This document shows, piece after piece, positions 52,965-61,491 of a stretch of DNA of 64,000 nt. Numbering within the stretch: the first letter of the stretch is position 1; each line of letters starts with the position of its first letter. The notes under the pieces were generated by a model. It worked only from the letters and a program-made list of their open reading frames with translations. It was not told the DNA's origin and made no database searches. The position numbers and the translations under genes were made by a program. The stretch is from Massilia agrisoli (GTDB lineage: Bacteria; Pseudomonadota; Gammaproteobacteria; Burkholderiales; Burkholderiaceae_D). The DNA lies in contig NZ_JAJHPV010000004.1 of assembly GCF_020831365.1 (NCBI RefSeq), forward strand, positions 62,001 to 126,000, read 5' to 3'.

Positions 52965-53728
52965 ACCCGCGCATCGAACACTGGCAGGGCAAGCGGGTCT
53001 GGGTGATCGGGGCGTCGACCGGCATCGGCCAAGCCACTGCGGACCTGCTGCATGCGCTGGGCGCCACGGTAGCCCTGTCGGCGCGCAGCGGCGGCAAGCT
53101 GCAGGCTGCCGCCGCCGACATGATGCGTGCGATCGCCGCGCCGCTGGACGTCACCGACCATGAGAGCGTGATGGCCGCCAGCGAGCGGATCGTCAGGGAG
53201 TGGGGCGGCATCGACCTGGTGCTGCTGGTCGCCGGCGGCTACAACGAGATGCGCGCCGATGCCTTTGACCTCGACGCGGCCAATGCGCTGGTGGACCTCA
53301 ACCTGCGCGGCGCGTTCAACTGCATCGACGTGGTGCTGCCGCAGCTGCTGCGGCAAGGGTACGGCGGCATCGGGATCGTCGCCTCGGTGGCCGGTTACGG
53401 CGGGCTGCCGAAGGCGCTGGTGTACGGACTGACCAAAGCGGCGCTGATCAACCTTTCGGAGTCGCTCTACCTCGACCTGCGCCCGCGCGGCATCGCCGTG
53501 TACCAGATCAATCCGGGCTTCGTCGACACGCCGCTCACGGCAAATAACGATTTCCCGATGCCCGCGCTGATGACGCCCGCCGACGCGGCGCTGGCGCTGG
53601 TCGACGGCCTGGAAAAGGGAGAGTTCCACATCCACTTTCCGCGGCGGTTCACCAATTCGCTGCGCCTGGCGCGCTTGCTGCCATACCGCCTGTACTTCTG
53701 GCTGGTCCACAAGGTGACGGGACTATGA
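52961..53728 (+). CDS. Short-chain dehydrogenase/reductase
   Basis: 255-aa SDR: cofactor motif VWVIGASTGIGQATADLL, then VAGGYNE in place of the classic NAGG, catalytic Ser in SVAGYGG and Tyr-x3-Lys in YGLTKAALI. GTG 52961 overlaps the DUF3833 stop and is preferred because the frame gives PRIEHWQGKRVWVIG. It probably reduces or oxidises an acyl-chain intermediate; the substrate is unknown. It overlaps the next gene by 4 bp. Confidence 0.9.
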   Translation: MNPRIEHWQGKRVWVIGASTGIGQATADLLHALGATVALSARSGGKLQAAAADMMRAIAAPLDVTDHESVMAASERIVREWGGIDLVLLVAGGYNEMRADAFDLDAANALVDLNLRGAFNCIDVVLPQLLRQGYGGIGIVASVAGYGGLPKALVYGLTKAALINLSESLYLDLRPRGIAVYQINPGFVDTPLTANNDFPMPALMTPADAALALVDGLEKGEFHIHFPRRFTNSLRLARLLPYRLYFWLVHKVTGL

Positions 53729-54159
53729 GCCGCTCGCCCGAACTCGAACGGCTGGTGCGGTTTTACGAAACCATCGAACCCGCGACCCTCGAGGCGCGGC
53801 TGGCCGCCGTGTATGCGCCCGATGCGCATTTCAAGGACCCGTTCAATGAGGTGCAGGGGCATGCGGCCATCGGGCGCATTTTCTCCCACATGTTTCACCA
53901 GGTTAATGACCCACGTTTTGTGGTTGTCACCGGAATCCAACAGGGCAAGGATGCCTTCGTCACCTGGGAGTTTCGCTTCCGCATGAAGCGCTACAACCCG
54001 GAATTGCAGTGCATCCGCGGCGCCAGCCATCTTGTTTTCGACGACGCCGGCGCCGTGAAAGTGCACCGTGACTACTGGGACGCGGCCGAAGAGCTGTACG
54101 AAAAGATACCTTTACTGGGCGCTTTCATGAAAATGCTAAAACGCTCTGCCGCACGATAG
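53725..54159 (+). CDS. NTF2/SnoaL-like protein, last gene of lipid operon
   Basis: 144-aa NTF2-fold protein (SPELERLVRFYETIEPATLEARLAAVYAPDAHFKDPFNEVQGHAAIGRIFSHMFHQV...AVKVHRDYWDAAEELYEKIPLLGAFMKMLKR). NTF2-like proteins regularly close this operon type. Catalytic role unclear. Eight genes from 47354 to here are contiguous, mostly with 1-14 bp overlaps. Confidence 0.88.
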   Translation: MSRSPELERLVRFYETIEPATLEARLAAVYAPDAHFKDPFNEVQGHAAIGRIFSHMFHQVNDPRFVVVTGIQQGKDAFVTWEFRFRMKRYNPELQCIRGASHLVFDDAGAVKVHRDYWDAAEELYEKIPLLGAFMKMLKRSAAR

Positions 54160-54270
54160 AAAAATATTAGGGCCACTGCTGTGACAGTTTGCCTTCGATC
54201 CGCTAAGATTCTGGTCAGGGATGTCCTTTAATAACAATCACTTAGCATACGGCAACAGCCTGGAGAGACT

Positions 54271-54459
54271 GTGAAAGAAAACGATCATTTGCAAGCGCAA
54301 CTTGCACTTCAAAAAGTGCAATCGTTCGGCGCCGTGGCTGCCAGGTATATCGTTTGCGGCCTGTTCATCGCCCTGATCGCACTGCTGGCAACGTCCGGCG
54401 AACTGGTCAGCGCATTCGACGCGCCAATTCCAATGCCGGCGGAACTCGGGCTTAAATAA
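54271..54459 (+). CDS. Small membrane hypothetical protein (62 aa)
   Basis: GTG-initiated ORF with GGAGAG about 6 nt upstream. A soluble, helix-forming start (KENDHLQAQLALQKVQSFGAVAARY) is followed by one transmembrane helix (IVCGLFIALIALLATSGELV) and a short tail. It is separated from the lipid operon by 111 bp. No family recognised; the RBS and helix make it credible. Confidence 0.6.
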   Translation: MKENDHLQAQLALQKVQSFGAVAARYIVCGLFIALIALLATSGELVSAFDAPIPMPAELGLK

Positions 54460-54488
54460 GCCTGTTCCGCCAGCTTTCCAAAACGTCC

Positions 54489-56192
54489 TTATGTCGCCGC
54501 TTTCGAGGCCTGCGCGGTCTGGCGGATGGTCTCGAGCGTTGCATTCGGCGTGATCAGGTTGCCGTCGTAGCGTAACTCGATCAGCGCAGGCAGCTGGGTC
54601 GCACGCGTGTGTTCCAGTGCGCGCGCCAGTGCCGGGCCGAAGGCTTCCGTCGTGTCGACCTGCTCGCCGTGGGCGCCGTAGGCGCGCGCCAGCGCCGCGA
54701 AATCCGGGTTGTGCAGCTCGGTGCCTGACACGCGGCCCGGATAGTCGCGCTCCTGGTGCATGCGGATCGTGCCGAACATCCCGTTGTTAAACACGATGAT
54801 CACCACACCCGCCTTGTACTGCACTGCGGTCGCCAGTTCCTGCCCGTTCATCATGAATTCGCCATCGCCAGCGAAGGTGACCACGGTGCGTTCCGGGTTG
54901 ACGATCTTGGCGGCGACGCCGGACGGCACGCCGTAGCCCATGGCGCCGTTGGTCGGCGCCAGCTGGGTGCGCATGCCGCCGTAGCGGTAGAAGCGGTGCG
55001 CCCACGACGCGTAGTTGCCGGCGCCGTTGGTGATGAACGTGTCATGCGGGACCGCCTTCATCAGGTCCTGCACCACCTGCCACAGGTCGAGCGGCGCCTT
55101 GCCGTCCTTGAAGACCGGCGGCTGCTCCTGGTATGCGGCCAGTTCTGCCTTTGCCTCCGCCACGCTGGCGCTCCACGCGCTCGAATCGACCGGCGCCATC
55201 GCGGCCAGCATCGCGCAGGCCTGCGGCGCGCCGCTGTTGATCATCAGGTCGGCCTGGAATACGCTGCCCAGCTCCTCGGCGTCGCAATGGAAGTGCACCA
55301 GCTTTTGCTGCGGCACCGGTGACGACAGCAGTGTGTAGCCGCCGGTCGTCATCTCGCCAAGGCGCGGGCCGATGGCGATGACCAGGTCGGCGTTTTTGAC
55401 GCGGGCGGCCAGTTTTGGATTGATGCCGATGCCGACGTCGCCGATGTAGTTAGGGTGCGCGTTGTCGAGCAGGTCCTGGAAGCGGAAGGTGCAGCCCACC
55501 GGCAGCGCGTTCGCTTCGGCGAAGCTGCGCAGGTCGGCGCAGGCCTGGGCGTTCCAGGTGCCGCCGCCAAGCAGCACCACCGGGCGCTTCGCTTCAGCCA
55601 GCATGCCGCGCAAGGTGTCGATTTGCGCTGCGGAAGGCGAGGCCTGCACCGGCTGGTAGCGGCGGGTATCGGCCACGGTGGCGGTCTCGATCAGCATGTC
55701 TTCGGGCAGGGCCAGCACCACCGGACCCGGGCGGCCGCTGGTGGCCACCTGGAAGGCGCGCGCGATGTATTCAGGGATGCGGTCGGCGCGGTCGATCTGG
55801 GTGACCCATTTGGCCATCTGGCCGTACATGCGGCGGTAGTCGATTTCCTGGAACGCCTCGCGGTCCATGAAATCACCGCCGACCTGGCCGATGAACAGGA
55901 TCATCGGGGTCGAGTCCTGGTAGGCGGTGTGCACGCCGATCGACGCATTGGTGGCGCCAGGCCCGCGGGTGACGAAACAGATGCCGGGCTGGCCGGTCAT
56001 CTTCCCGTAGGCCTCGGCCATGAACGCGGCGCCGCCTTCCTGGCGGTTGATGATGAAGCGGATGCTTGAATCATGCAGTGCGTCGAGCACGTCGAGATAG
56101 CTCTCGCCGGGCACGCCGAAGGCGGTGTCCACGCCATGGATCTTGAGCGCGTCGACCAGGATCTGGCCGCCGGTACGGGAAGGATGCGTCAT
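54489..56192 (-). CDS. Thiamine-pyrophosphate-dependent enzyme (acetolactate synthase-like)
   Basis: 567-aa ThDP enzyme with the three usual domains. The catalytic Glu is in INRQEGGAAFMAEAYG, and the ThDP motif begins GDGEFMMNGQELATA and ends IVFNN. Similarity is to the large subunits of acetolactate synthase and related decarboxylases, but there is no small regulatory subunit gene and the sequence is not a typical IlvB, so the reaction is undetermined. About 110 bp downstream (5' side) of the AbgT transporter, same strand. Confidence 0.85.
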   Translation of the reverse strand: MTHPSRTGGQILVDALKIHGVDTAFGVPGESYLDVLDALHDSSIRFIINRQEGGAAFMAEAYGKMTGQPGICFVTRGPGATNASIGVHTAYQDSTPMILFIGQVGGDFMDREAFQEIDYRRMYGQMAKWVTQIDRADRIPEYIARAFQVATSGRPGPVVLALPEDMLIETATVADTRRYQPVQASPSAAQIDTLRGMLAEAKRPVVLLGGGTWNAQACADLRSFAEANALPVGCTFRFQDLLDNAHPNYIGDVGIGINPKLAARVKNADLVIAIGPRLGEMTTGGYTLLSSPVPQQKLVHFHCDAEELGSVFQADLMINSGAPQACAMLAAMAPVDSSAWSASVAEAKAELAAYQEQPPVFKDGKAPLDLWQVVQDLMKAVPHDTFITNGAGNYASWAHRFYRYGGMRTQLAPTNGAMGYGVPSGVAAKIVNPERTVVTFAGDGEFMMNGQELATAVQYKAGVVIIVFNNGMFGTIRMHQERDYPGRVSGTELHNPDFAALARAYGAHGEQVDTTEAFGPALARALEHTRATQLPALIELRYDGNLITPNATLETIRQTAQASKAAT

Positions 56193-56306
56193 GTGTCATG
56201 CCTCTTAGTTTAGGTATGCCTCATTCTATGCGAGCCGCTGGCGGCCGGGCTTTTGAAATAACGACACCAAATTTAAGAATCAGCCGCCATGACGCATCCT
56301 TTATCC

Positions 56307-57878
56307 TCAGCCCGCCGCTGGATAGGTATAGGTTGAGCCGATACCCAGTGGGATATCGAACGCCCAGAATCCGAGCAGGAAGGAAGTCCACAGCACCAGC
56401 ATGGCGATTGAATACGGCAGCATCAGCGCGATCAGGGTGCCGATGCCGGTCGATTTCACGTATTTGCGGCAGAACACGACGATCAGCGGGAAGTAGGGCA
56501 ACAGCGGGGTAATGATATTGGTCGACGAGTCGCCCACCCGGTAAGCCGCCTGGGTCAGGTCGGGCGAGACGCCAAGCTCCATCAGCATCGGCACCATGAC
56601 CGCCCCGATCAGGGCCCATTTGGCCGAGGCCGAGCCGACCAGCAGGTTTACTGAGCTCGTCAGCAGCACGATGCCGACCAGTGTGAACCCCATCGGGAAG
56701 GACATCTCCTTGAGCCATATCGCGCCTTTGATCGCCATCAGCGCGCCGAGGTTCGACTGGCCAAACGCATAGATGAACTGCGCGCAGAAGAACGCCATCA
56801 CAATGTAGTACCCCATCCCGCTCATCGCCTGGCTCATGCCCTTGACGATGTCGCGATGGTTGCTCACGGTGCCGGCCACATAGCCATAGACGACGCCAGG
56901 GATCAGGAAGAAGATGAAGATGATCGCGACGATGGACTGCATCAGCGGCGCGGACGAATGCGTCAGCTGGCCGTTGGTTGGGGAGCGCCATGCCGAGGTT
57001 TCAGGCAGGACCGACAACACCAGCAGGGCCAGGCTGGCAAGCATTGCGACAGTGGCCCAGCGCAGGCCTTTGCGCTCGCTGGCCTGCAAGGCGTCCATCT
57101 TCGGCAGGTCGGCAGGGTCGCCATCGACCGCGGTGGCTTTCAGGCGCGGCTCGATGAACTTGTCGGTCAGGACCCATCCGATGAGGACGACCAGGAAGGT
57201 GGAGGCGGTCGTGAAGAAGAAGTTATTGAGGGGATTGATGACGATGTTGGCGGCAGCCGGATCGGATGACAGGCGGGCAGCGACCTGGGTCAGGCCTGCC
57301 AGCAGCGGATCGAGGCTGGACGGCACGAAGAAGGTAGCCGAAAAGCCGCCCGACACGCCTGCGAAAGCGGCGGCGATGCCAGCCAGCGGATGACGCCCCG
57401 CCGCGTAGAAAATTACCGCGCCCAGCGGGATGACCAGCACGTAGCCGGCGTCGACCGCGACATGGCTCAGTACGCCAACGGCGACCAGTACCGGGGTCAG
57501 CAGGAATTTGGGCGTGACCGCCAGGATCGAGCGCAAACCGGCATTGATGAAGCCCGTGTATTCGGCCACGCCCAGGCCGAGCATGGCCACCAGCACCACG
57601 CCCAAGGGCGGGAAGGTGACGAATGTATTGACGAGTTTGGCGATAAAATCGGTCAGCGCAACGGGCGCCAGAAGGTTTTTGATTTCAATGGCCTGGCCCG
57701 ACCGCGGGTCGATTTCGTTGAAGCTAACGCCAGACAAGGCCCAGGATACAAGCCAGACAACGGCCATCAACATGGCGAACAGGACGGCGGGGTCCGGCAG
57801 CTTGTTTCCAACCACTTCAATGGCATTGAGCGCGCGCGCCAGCCAGCCGGCCTTTGCTGCCGTAGCGTGTACAGACAT
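56307..57878 (-). CDS. AbgT family transporter
   Basis: 523-aa polytopic protein of the AbgT family: VVGNKLPDPAVLFAMLMAVVWLVSWAL at the start, GVAEYTGFINAGLRSILAVTPKFLLTPVLVAVGVLSHVAVDAGYVLVIPLGAVIFYAAGRHPLAGIAAAFAGVSGGFSA in the middle. E. coli AbgT imports p-aminobenzoyl-glutamate; MtrF/YdaH-type members export antifolate sulfonamides. Which applies here is not visible. First gene of a likely two-gene unit with the TPP enzyme. Confidence 0.92.
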   Translation of the reverse strand: MSVHATAAKAGWLARALNAIEVVGNKLPDPAVLFAMLMAVVWLVSWALSGVSFNEIDPRSGQAIEIKNLLAPVALTDFIAKLVNTFVTFPPLGVVLVAMLGLGVAEYTGFINAGLRSILAVTPKFLLTPVLVAVGVLSHVAVDAGYVLVIPLGAVIFYAAGRHPLAGIAAAFAGVSGGFSATFFVPSSLDPLLAGLTQVAARLSSDPAAANIVINPLNNFFFTTASTFLVVLIGWVLTDKFIEPRLKATAVDGDPADLPKMDALQASERKGLRWATVAMLASLALLVLSVLPETSAWRSPTNGQLTHSSAPLMQSIVAIIFIFFLIPGVVYGYVAGTVSNHRDIVKGMSQAMSGMGYYIVMAFFCAQFIYAFGQSNLGALMAIKGAIWLKEMSFPMGFTLVGIVLLTSSVNLLVGSASAKWALIGAVMVPMLMELGVSPDLTQAAYRVGDSSTNIITPLLPYFPLIVVFCRKYVKSTGIGTLIALMLPYSIAMLVLWTSFLLGFWAFDIPLGIGSTYTYPAAG

Positions 57879-57989
57879 GTTTATTCCCTTCTGGGGGCAA
57901 AATTGATAATGAATTTAATGGATGAGTGTGGCAGAAAAAGTTGGCGCCGGGAAGCCCGGCCAGCGCGCAAGGGCCCCGCCTGCACCTGT

Positions 57990-57995
57990 TACAAT
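57990..57995 (+). promoter_or_regulatory. -10 box of rnpB
   Basis: TACAAT ends about 9 bp before the first base of the RNase P RNA, the expected distance for a stable RNA promoter. No clear -35 hexamer is seen at 16-18 bp upstream. Confidence 0.5.
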
Positions 57996-58003
57996 ACGCC
58001 CCG

Positions 58004-58354
58004 TGAAGCAGGCCAAGGCAGCCGCTGGCTGGCGTGTAATGCGTCGGCGGGAGGAAGGTCCGGACTCCACAGAGCAGGGTGACGGTTAACGGCCGTCCGC
58101 TGAAAGCTTCCCGCGCAAGCGGGGGTATAAGGCGAGGAATAGGGCCACAGAGACGAGCGTATTAAGTTACGGTGAAACGCGGTAACCTCCACCTGGAGCA
58201 ATTCCAAATAGGCACGCGTTGATGTTGCTCGCGGAGCGTGCGGGTAGGAAGCTTGAGCGCCGGAGTAATTCGGCGCCTAGAGGAATGGCTGTCATAGCGA
58301 ACGTTCGCAAGGGCGTTCGCCGTATACAGAATCCGGCCTATCGGCCTGCTTTAC
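58004..58354 (+). ncRNA. rnpB: RNase P RNA (class A)
   Basis: Catalytic RNA that trims tRNA 5' leaders. Conserved blocks in order: 5' GAAGCAGGCC pairing with 3' GGCCTGCTTT (P1), GGGAGGAAGGTCCGGACTCC (CR-I), ACAGAGCAGGGTGACGG, GGGTATAAGGCGAGGAA, CCACAGAGACGAG, GGTGAAACGCGGTAACCTCC, GGAGCAATTCCAAATAGGC and GAGGAATGGCTGTC (CR-V), and the 3' AGAATCCGGCCTATCGG. Ends are set by the P1 helix and are accurate to a few bases. ORFs over the region are not genes. Confidence 0.95.
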
Positions 58355-58408
58355 ACTTATATTCCGGCCCCGGCACACCCGCGGGCCACGCGCCGGGGGA
58401 CCTGATCG

Positions 58409-59890
58409 ATGACTCAATACATCCTCGCCCTCGACCAGGGCACCACCAGTTCCCGCGCCATCCTGTTCGACCGCGAAGGCCGCATCCGCGGCGCCGCGCA
58501 GCAGGAATACCCCCAGCATTTTCCCCAGCCCGGATGGGTCGAACACGACCCGCGCGATATCTGGAACAGCCAGTTGAAAGTGGCGCGCGAGGTGCTGCGC
58601 GCCAGTCATGTCACGCATGCGCAGGTTGCCGCAATCGGCATCGCCAACCAGCGCGAGACCACCGTGGTCTGGGACCGCGCGACGGGCGAGCCGGTGGCCA
58701 ACGCCATCGTGTGGCAGGACCGGCGCACGGCGGGCGAATGCGACCGCCTGCGCGCCGAAGGGCTGGCCGAACGCATCAGCCAGCGCACCGGGCTTGAACT
58801 TGACGCCTATTTCTCGGCCAGCAAACTGGCGTGGCTGCTGGAGCACGTGCCGGGAGTCCGCGCGCGCGCCGGGCGTGGCCAGCTGGCGTTCGGCACCGTC
58901 GATAGCTGGCTGGTATTCAAACTATGCGGGCGCCATGTCACGGATGTGAGCAACGCGTCGCGCACGATGCTGTTTAATATCCACGAGATGCGGTGGGACC
59001 ATGAACTGCTGGACCTGTTCGGCATTCCCGATTCGATGCTGCCTGAAGTCGTCGAAAGCGCGGGCGAGATCGGGGCTGCGTCGAGCGAGTGGTTTGGCGG
59101 CCCGGTTCCGATAGCGGGTATCGCGGGCGACCAGCAGGCCGCCATCTTCGGACAGGCATGCCATCGTCCAGGGATGGTCAAGAACACCTACGGCACCGGG
59201 TGCTTCATGCTGATGCACGCGGGGCGGCGCCCGGCGGTGTCGCACAACCGGTTGCTGTCGACGGTGGGCTGGAGCGTCGGCGGGACAACGGACTACCTGA
59301 TCGAAGGCAGCGTGTTCATGGGAGGCGCGACGGTGCAGTGGCTGCGCGACGGGCTGGGCATCATTCGCGAGTCGCACGAAGTAGAGGCGCTGGCGTCAAG
59401 CGTGCCTGATAACGGCGGCGTATTCATGGTGCCTGCGTTTGCCGGTCTTGGCGCGCCCCACTGGGACCCGTACGCGCGCGGCACGCTGGTCGGCATGACG
59501 CGCGGGACCAACAAGGGCCACATCGCGCGCGCGGCAGTGGAGGCGATTGCGTACCAGAGCGCGGAGCTGCTGGCGGCGATGTGCAAGGATGCGTCGGTGC
59601 CTGTGGCCGAAGTGCGGGCCGACGGTGGGGCTGCGCGCAATGACTTGCTGATGCAGTTCCAGGCCGATTTGCTGGGCGTTCCGGTGGTCAGGCCGAAGGT
59701 GACCGAGACCACTGCGCTGGGCGCTGCGTACCTGGCCGGGCTGGCGGTGGGGTTCTGGGAGTCGCAGGAGGAGATTGCGGCGCAGTGGCAGGCCGAGCGC
59801 AGGTTCGAGCCGTCGATCGGCGACGATGAGCGGCGCGGGTTGATGGGGCGATGGGATGAGGCGGTGGGAAGGTCCAAGGGGTGGGCTTAG
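58409..59890 (+). CDS. glpK: Glycerol kinase
   Basis: 493-aa FGGY kinase phosphorylating glycerol to glycerol 3-phosphate. Signatures: [94 protein letters not shown] and [22 protein letters not shown]. It follows rnpB by 54 bp. No glpF or glpD is adjacent. The stop overlaps the convergent hypothetical gene by 4 bp. Confidence 0.97.
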   Translation: MTQYILALDQGTTSSRAILFDREGRIRGAAQQEYPQHFPQPGWVEHDPRDIWNSQLKVAREVLRASHVTHAQVAAIGIANQRETTVVWDRATGEPVANAIVWQDRRTAGECDRLRAEGLAERISQRTGLELDAYFSASKLAWLLEHVPGVRARAGRGQLAFGTVDSWLVFKLCGRHVTDVSNASRTMLFNIHEMRWDHELLDLFGIPDSMLPEVVESAGEIGAASSEWFGGPVPIAGIAGDQQAAIFGQACHRPGMVKNTYGTGCFMLMHAGRRPAVSHNRLLSTVGWSVGGTTDYLIEGSVFMGGATVQWLRDGLGIIRESHEVEALASSVPDNGGVFMVPAFAGLGAPHWDPYARGTLVGMTRGTNKGHIARAAVEAIAYQSAELLAAMCKDASVPVAEVRADGGAARNDLLMQFQADLLGVPVVRPKVTETTALGAAYLAGLAVGFWESQEEIAAQWQAERRFEPSIGDDERRGLMGRWDEAVGRSKGWA

Positions 59891-60396
59891 TTGAGTCGGC
59901 GGCCAGTGCCGGTGCGCGCGAGGACCCCGTGCAGCTCTACTAGTTGGCCATCGTCCTTCGCCGAAGTTGGAATGCCCCCGATACTGCGCAGGCGTTTTGG
60001 ATCGATAAAAATCCTTCCATCCTTTTCTATCACGGGCGACCAGGACACTATGCCAGCTTCTTCGCTCACCAGGATCGGCTTTTCGGTTACCGGAAAACTT
60101 GGACCGTATTCGCCGATGCCCGACTTGAAATGCCGCGCCCCGGCGCCCGCCTCACCACGATAGATATGGTCGACCTTGACTTCCATTGTCTGGCAACCGC
60201 CCTGGTTCGATACGCAAACGGTTTGTGTACCGTCGGGGCGAACATTCGCTTTGGCAGGGCAGGGCGGCGGGCAATTCTCGGTTCCTGATGGTTGCAGAAT
60301 GACCCGCTGGACGCGGCCAATCAGCAGTACATCTTGGGCGGAGACCATGGAGCATGCGCCGAACAGGGCAGTGGCGATGAGCTTGAACTTGGCCAT
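59887..60396 (-). CDS. Secreted hypothetical protein
   Basis: 169-aa protein from ATG 60396 (the frame runs to 60420). A signal peptide ([21 protein letters not shown]) precedes a Cys-rich segment ([44 protein letters not shown]) and a beta-rich end. Four to five cysteines suggest disulfides in the periplasm. No family recognised. The internal start gives a proper signal peptide. Confidence 0.65.
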   Translation of the reverse strand: MAKFKLIATALFGACSMVSAQDVLLIGRVQRVILQPSGTENCPPPCPAKANVRPDGTQTVCVSNQGGCQTMEVKVDHIYRGEAGAGARHFKSGIGEYGPSFPVTEKPILVSEEAGIVSWSPVIEKDGRIFIDPKRLRSIGGIPTSAKDDGQLVELHGVLARTGTGRRLN

Positions 60397-60660
60397 TCTT
60401 CTCTTCGAATAACCTGGCAATCAGTTGCTTCATCTTACCTGCCATCACCGCAGAAAAATCCGCAAATTATTTCACTTGCCGAGATGCGGGTGGATTGCGA
60501 AAACTCGGACATTCGCTTCGCGAATGGTAGTACATCTAAATCGAGATCACCCGCTGACGAACGAACGAATCGTCTGAGGCATTAAATGTCGATTCCTGGG
60601 CGACTGCTGGCGGTTGCCAAAGGACCGGAATCAACCCACAGCGGACGTCCGCAGACTTGC
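60397..60660. other. Gene-free, lower-GC stretch left of membrane-protein gene
   Basis: 264 bp with no credible gene. At about 60610-60655 it carries GGCGGTTGCC...GGAATCAACCC...AGCGGACGTCCGCAGAC, which resembles in inverted orientation the sequence at 61377-61422. The base composition is more A/T-rich than the surrounding genome. Confidence 0.45.
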
Positions 60661-61119
60661 TCAGGATCCAACAATGCTGGCCTGTCCCCTAGTGCGCCGC
60701 AAGCCGACCCAGAACAACCCGCCCAGCACGAAGCACAGAATCGATGTCATTACCTCGAATAGGCTTACCTGTGCTGGGGCTGTTGGAACGACCGCGAGAA
60801 TGACTGGCAAGGCCGCTGCTCGAAGCATGAAAACCGCCGATGTGGCGTAGAGCAAAGGCCGGGATAAGGGTAAGGATCGAATGTTACCTGCTGTAGATAA
60901 CGCAGCAAACCCAACGAGGAAGAGAAGCATCGCAATACTGGAGATTACTACTGGAGCAACCCAGGTCCCCTGCATTGCTGACTCAACAATGTTTGGAGGC
61001 GCTCCCAATGCCGCTATCAAGCCTGGACCTGAGAAAACTGCTCCCACATGAAGAACGGCAGCCCCTAATATTACGACGCCACCCAGTTGTAGTGGCCAAC
61101 GTCCATTTCGCTTTTGCAT
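60661..61119 (-). CDS. Hypothetical four-helix membrane protein
   Basis: 152 aa from ATG 61119 (MQKRNGRWPLQLGGVV...). Four transmembrane segments: LQLGGVVILGAAVLHVGAVFSG, APVVISSIAMLLFLVGFAALS, LLYATSAVFMLRAAALPVILAVV and LFEVMTSILCFVLGGLFWVGL. The frame continues to 61359, but those 80 extra codons are polar, A/T-rich and unlike a membrane-protein leader, so the shorter form is chosen. Codon use and GC differ from neighbours, suggesting transfer. Function unknown. Confidence 0.6.
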   Translation of the reverse strand: MQKRNGRWPLQLGGVVILGAAVLHVGAVFSGPGLIAALGAPPNIVESAMQGTWVAPVVISSIAMLLFLVGFAALSTAGNIRSLPLSRPLLYATSAVFMLRAAALPVILAVVPTAPAQVSLFEVMTSILCFVLGGLFWVGLRRTRGQASIVGS

Positions 61120-61491
61120 TGCTCTGATCGCTTTCAAATATTGTGAACTTGCTTTAGAACCCTCTTTGAGGAGCGAGATTGTGTGTCGAGACGTTGACTG
61201 CACGGTAGACCTGTACCTCGACTCAATTGATGAGACATTCGCAGGCGCGAGTTCTTGCTGCATTTTTTCGACAATAACGCCTCGGCAAGCGGATCCTCGA
61301 AGCAATGCGATGAATTGCAGAAATAGCGGGCTGAAATGTACTTTTTCCCTCAACGCCATCAGCGCTTGCAGTTGCAGCTATGTCCGCGTTTGGCCGATTG
61401 CAGACGTGTTCTAGCGACCGCCTTTGGGCCGGGTTCCCGTCACACGGAGCATGACCGCTGTCGATCAGACGCACATCCCGTCCATGCACAG
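61120..61491. other. Gene-free stretch right of membrane-protein gene
   Basis: About 370 bp. Part is open in frame with the upstream extension of the membrane-protein gene but does not look coding. 61377-61422 (GCTATGTCCGCG, TTGGCCGATTGCAGACG, GCGACCGCC) resembles a widespread intergenic 'TGTCCGC...GATTGC' sequence and is roughly the inverted counterpart of 60610-60655. Confidence 0.4.

Noticed and set aside
58004-58354. Protein-coding ORFs across the rnpB locus
   Set aside because: The sequence has all conserved blocks of class A RNase P RNA, including pairing ends.
61120-61359. 80-residue N-terminal extension of the hypothetical membrane protein
   Set aside because: It is polar and A/T-rich with no signal or domain, and the four-helix protein is complete from ATG 61119.
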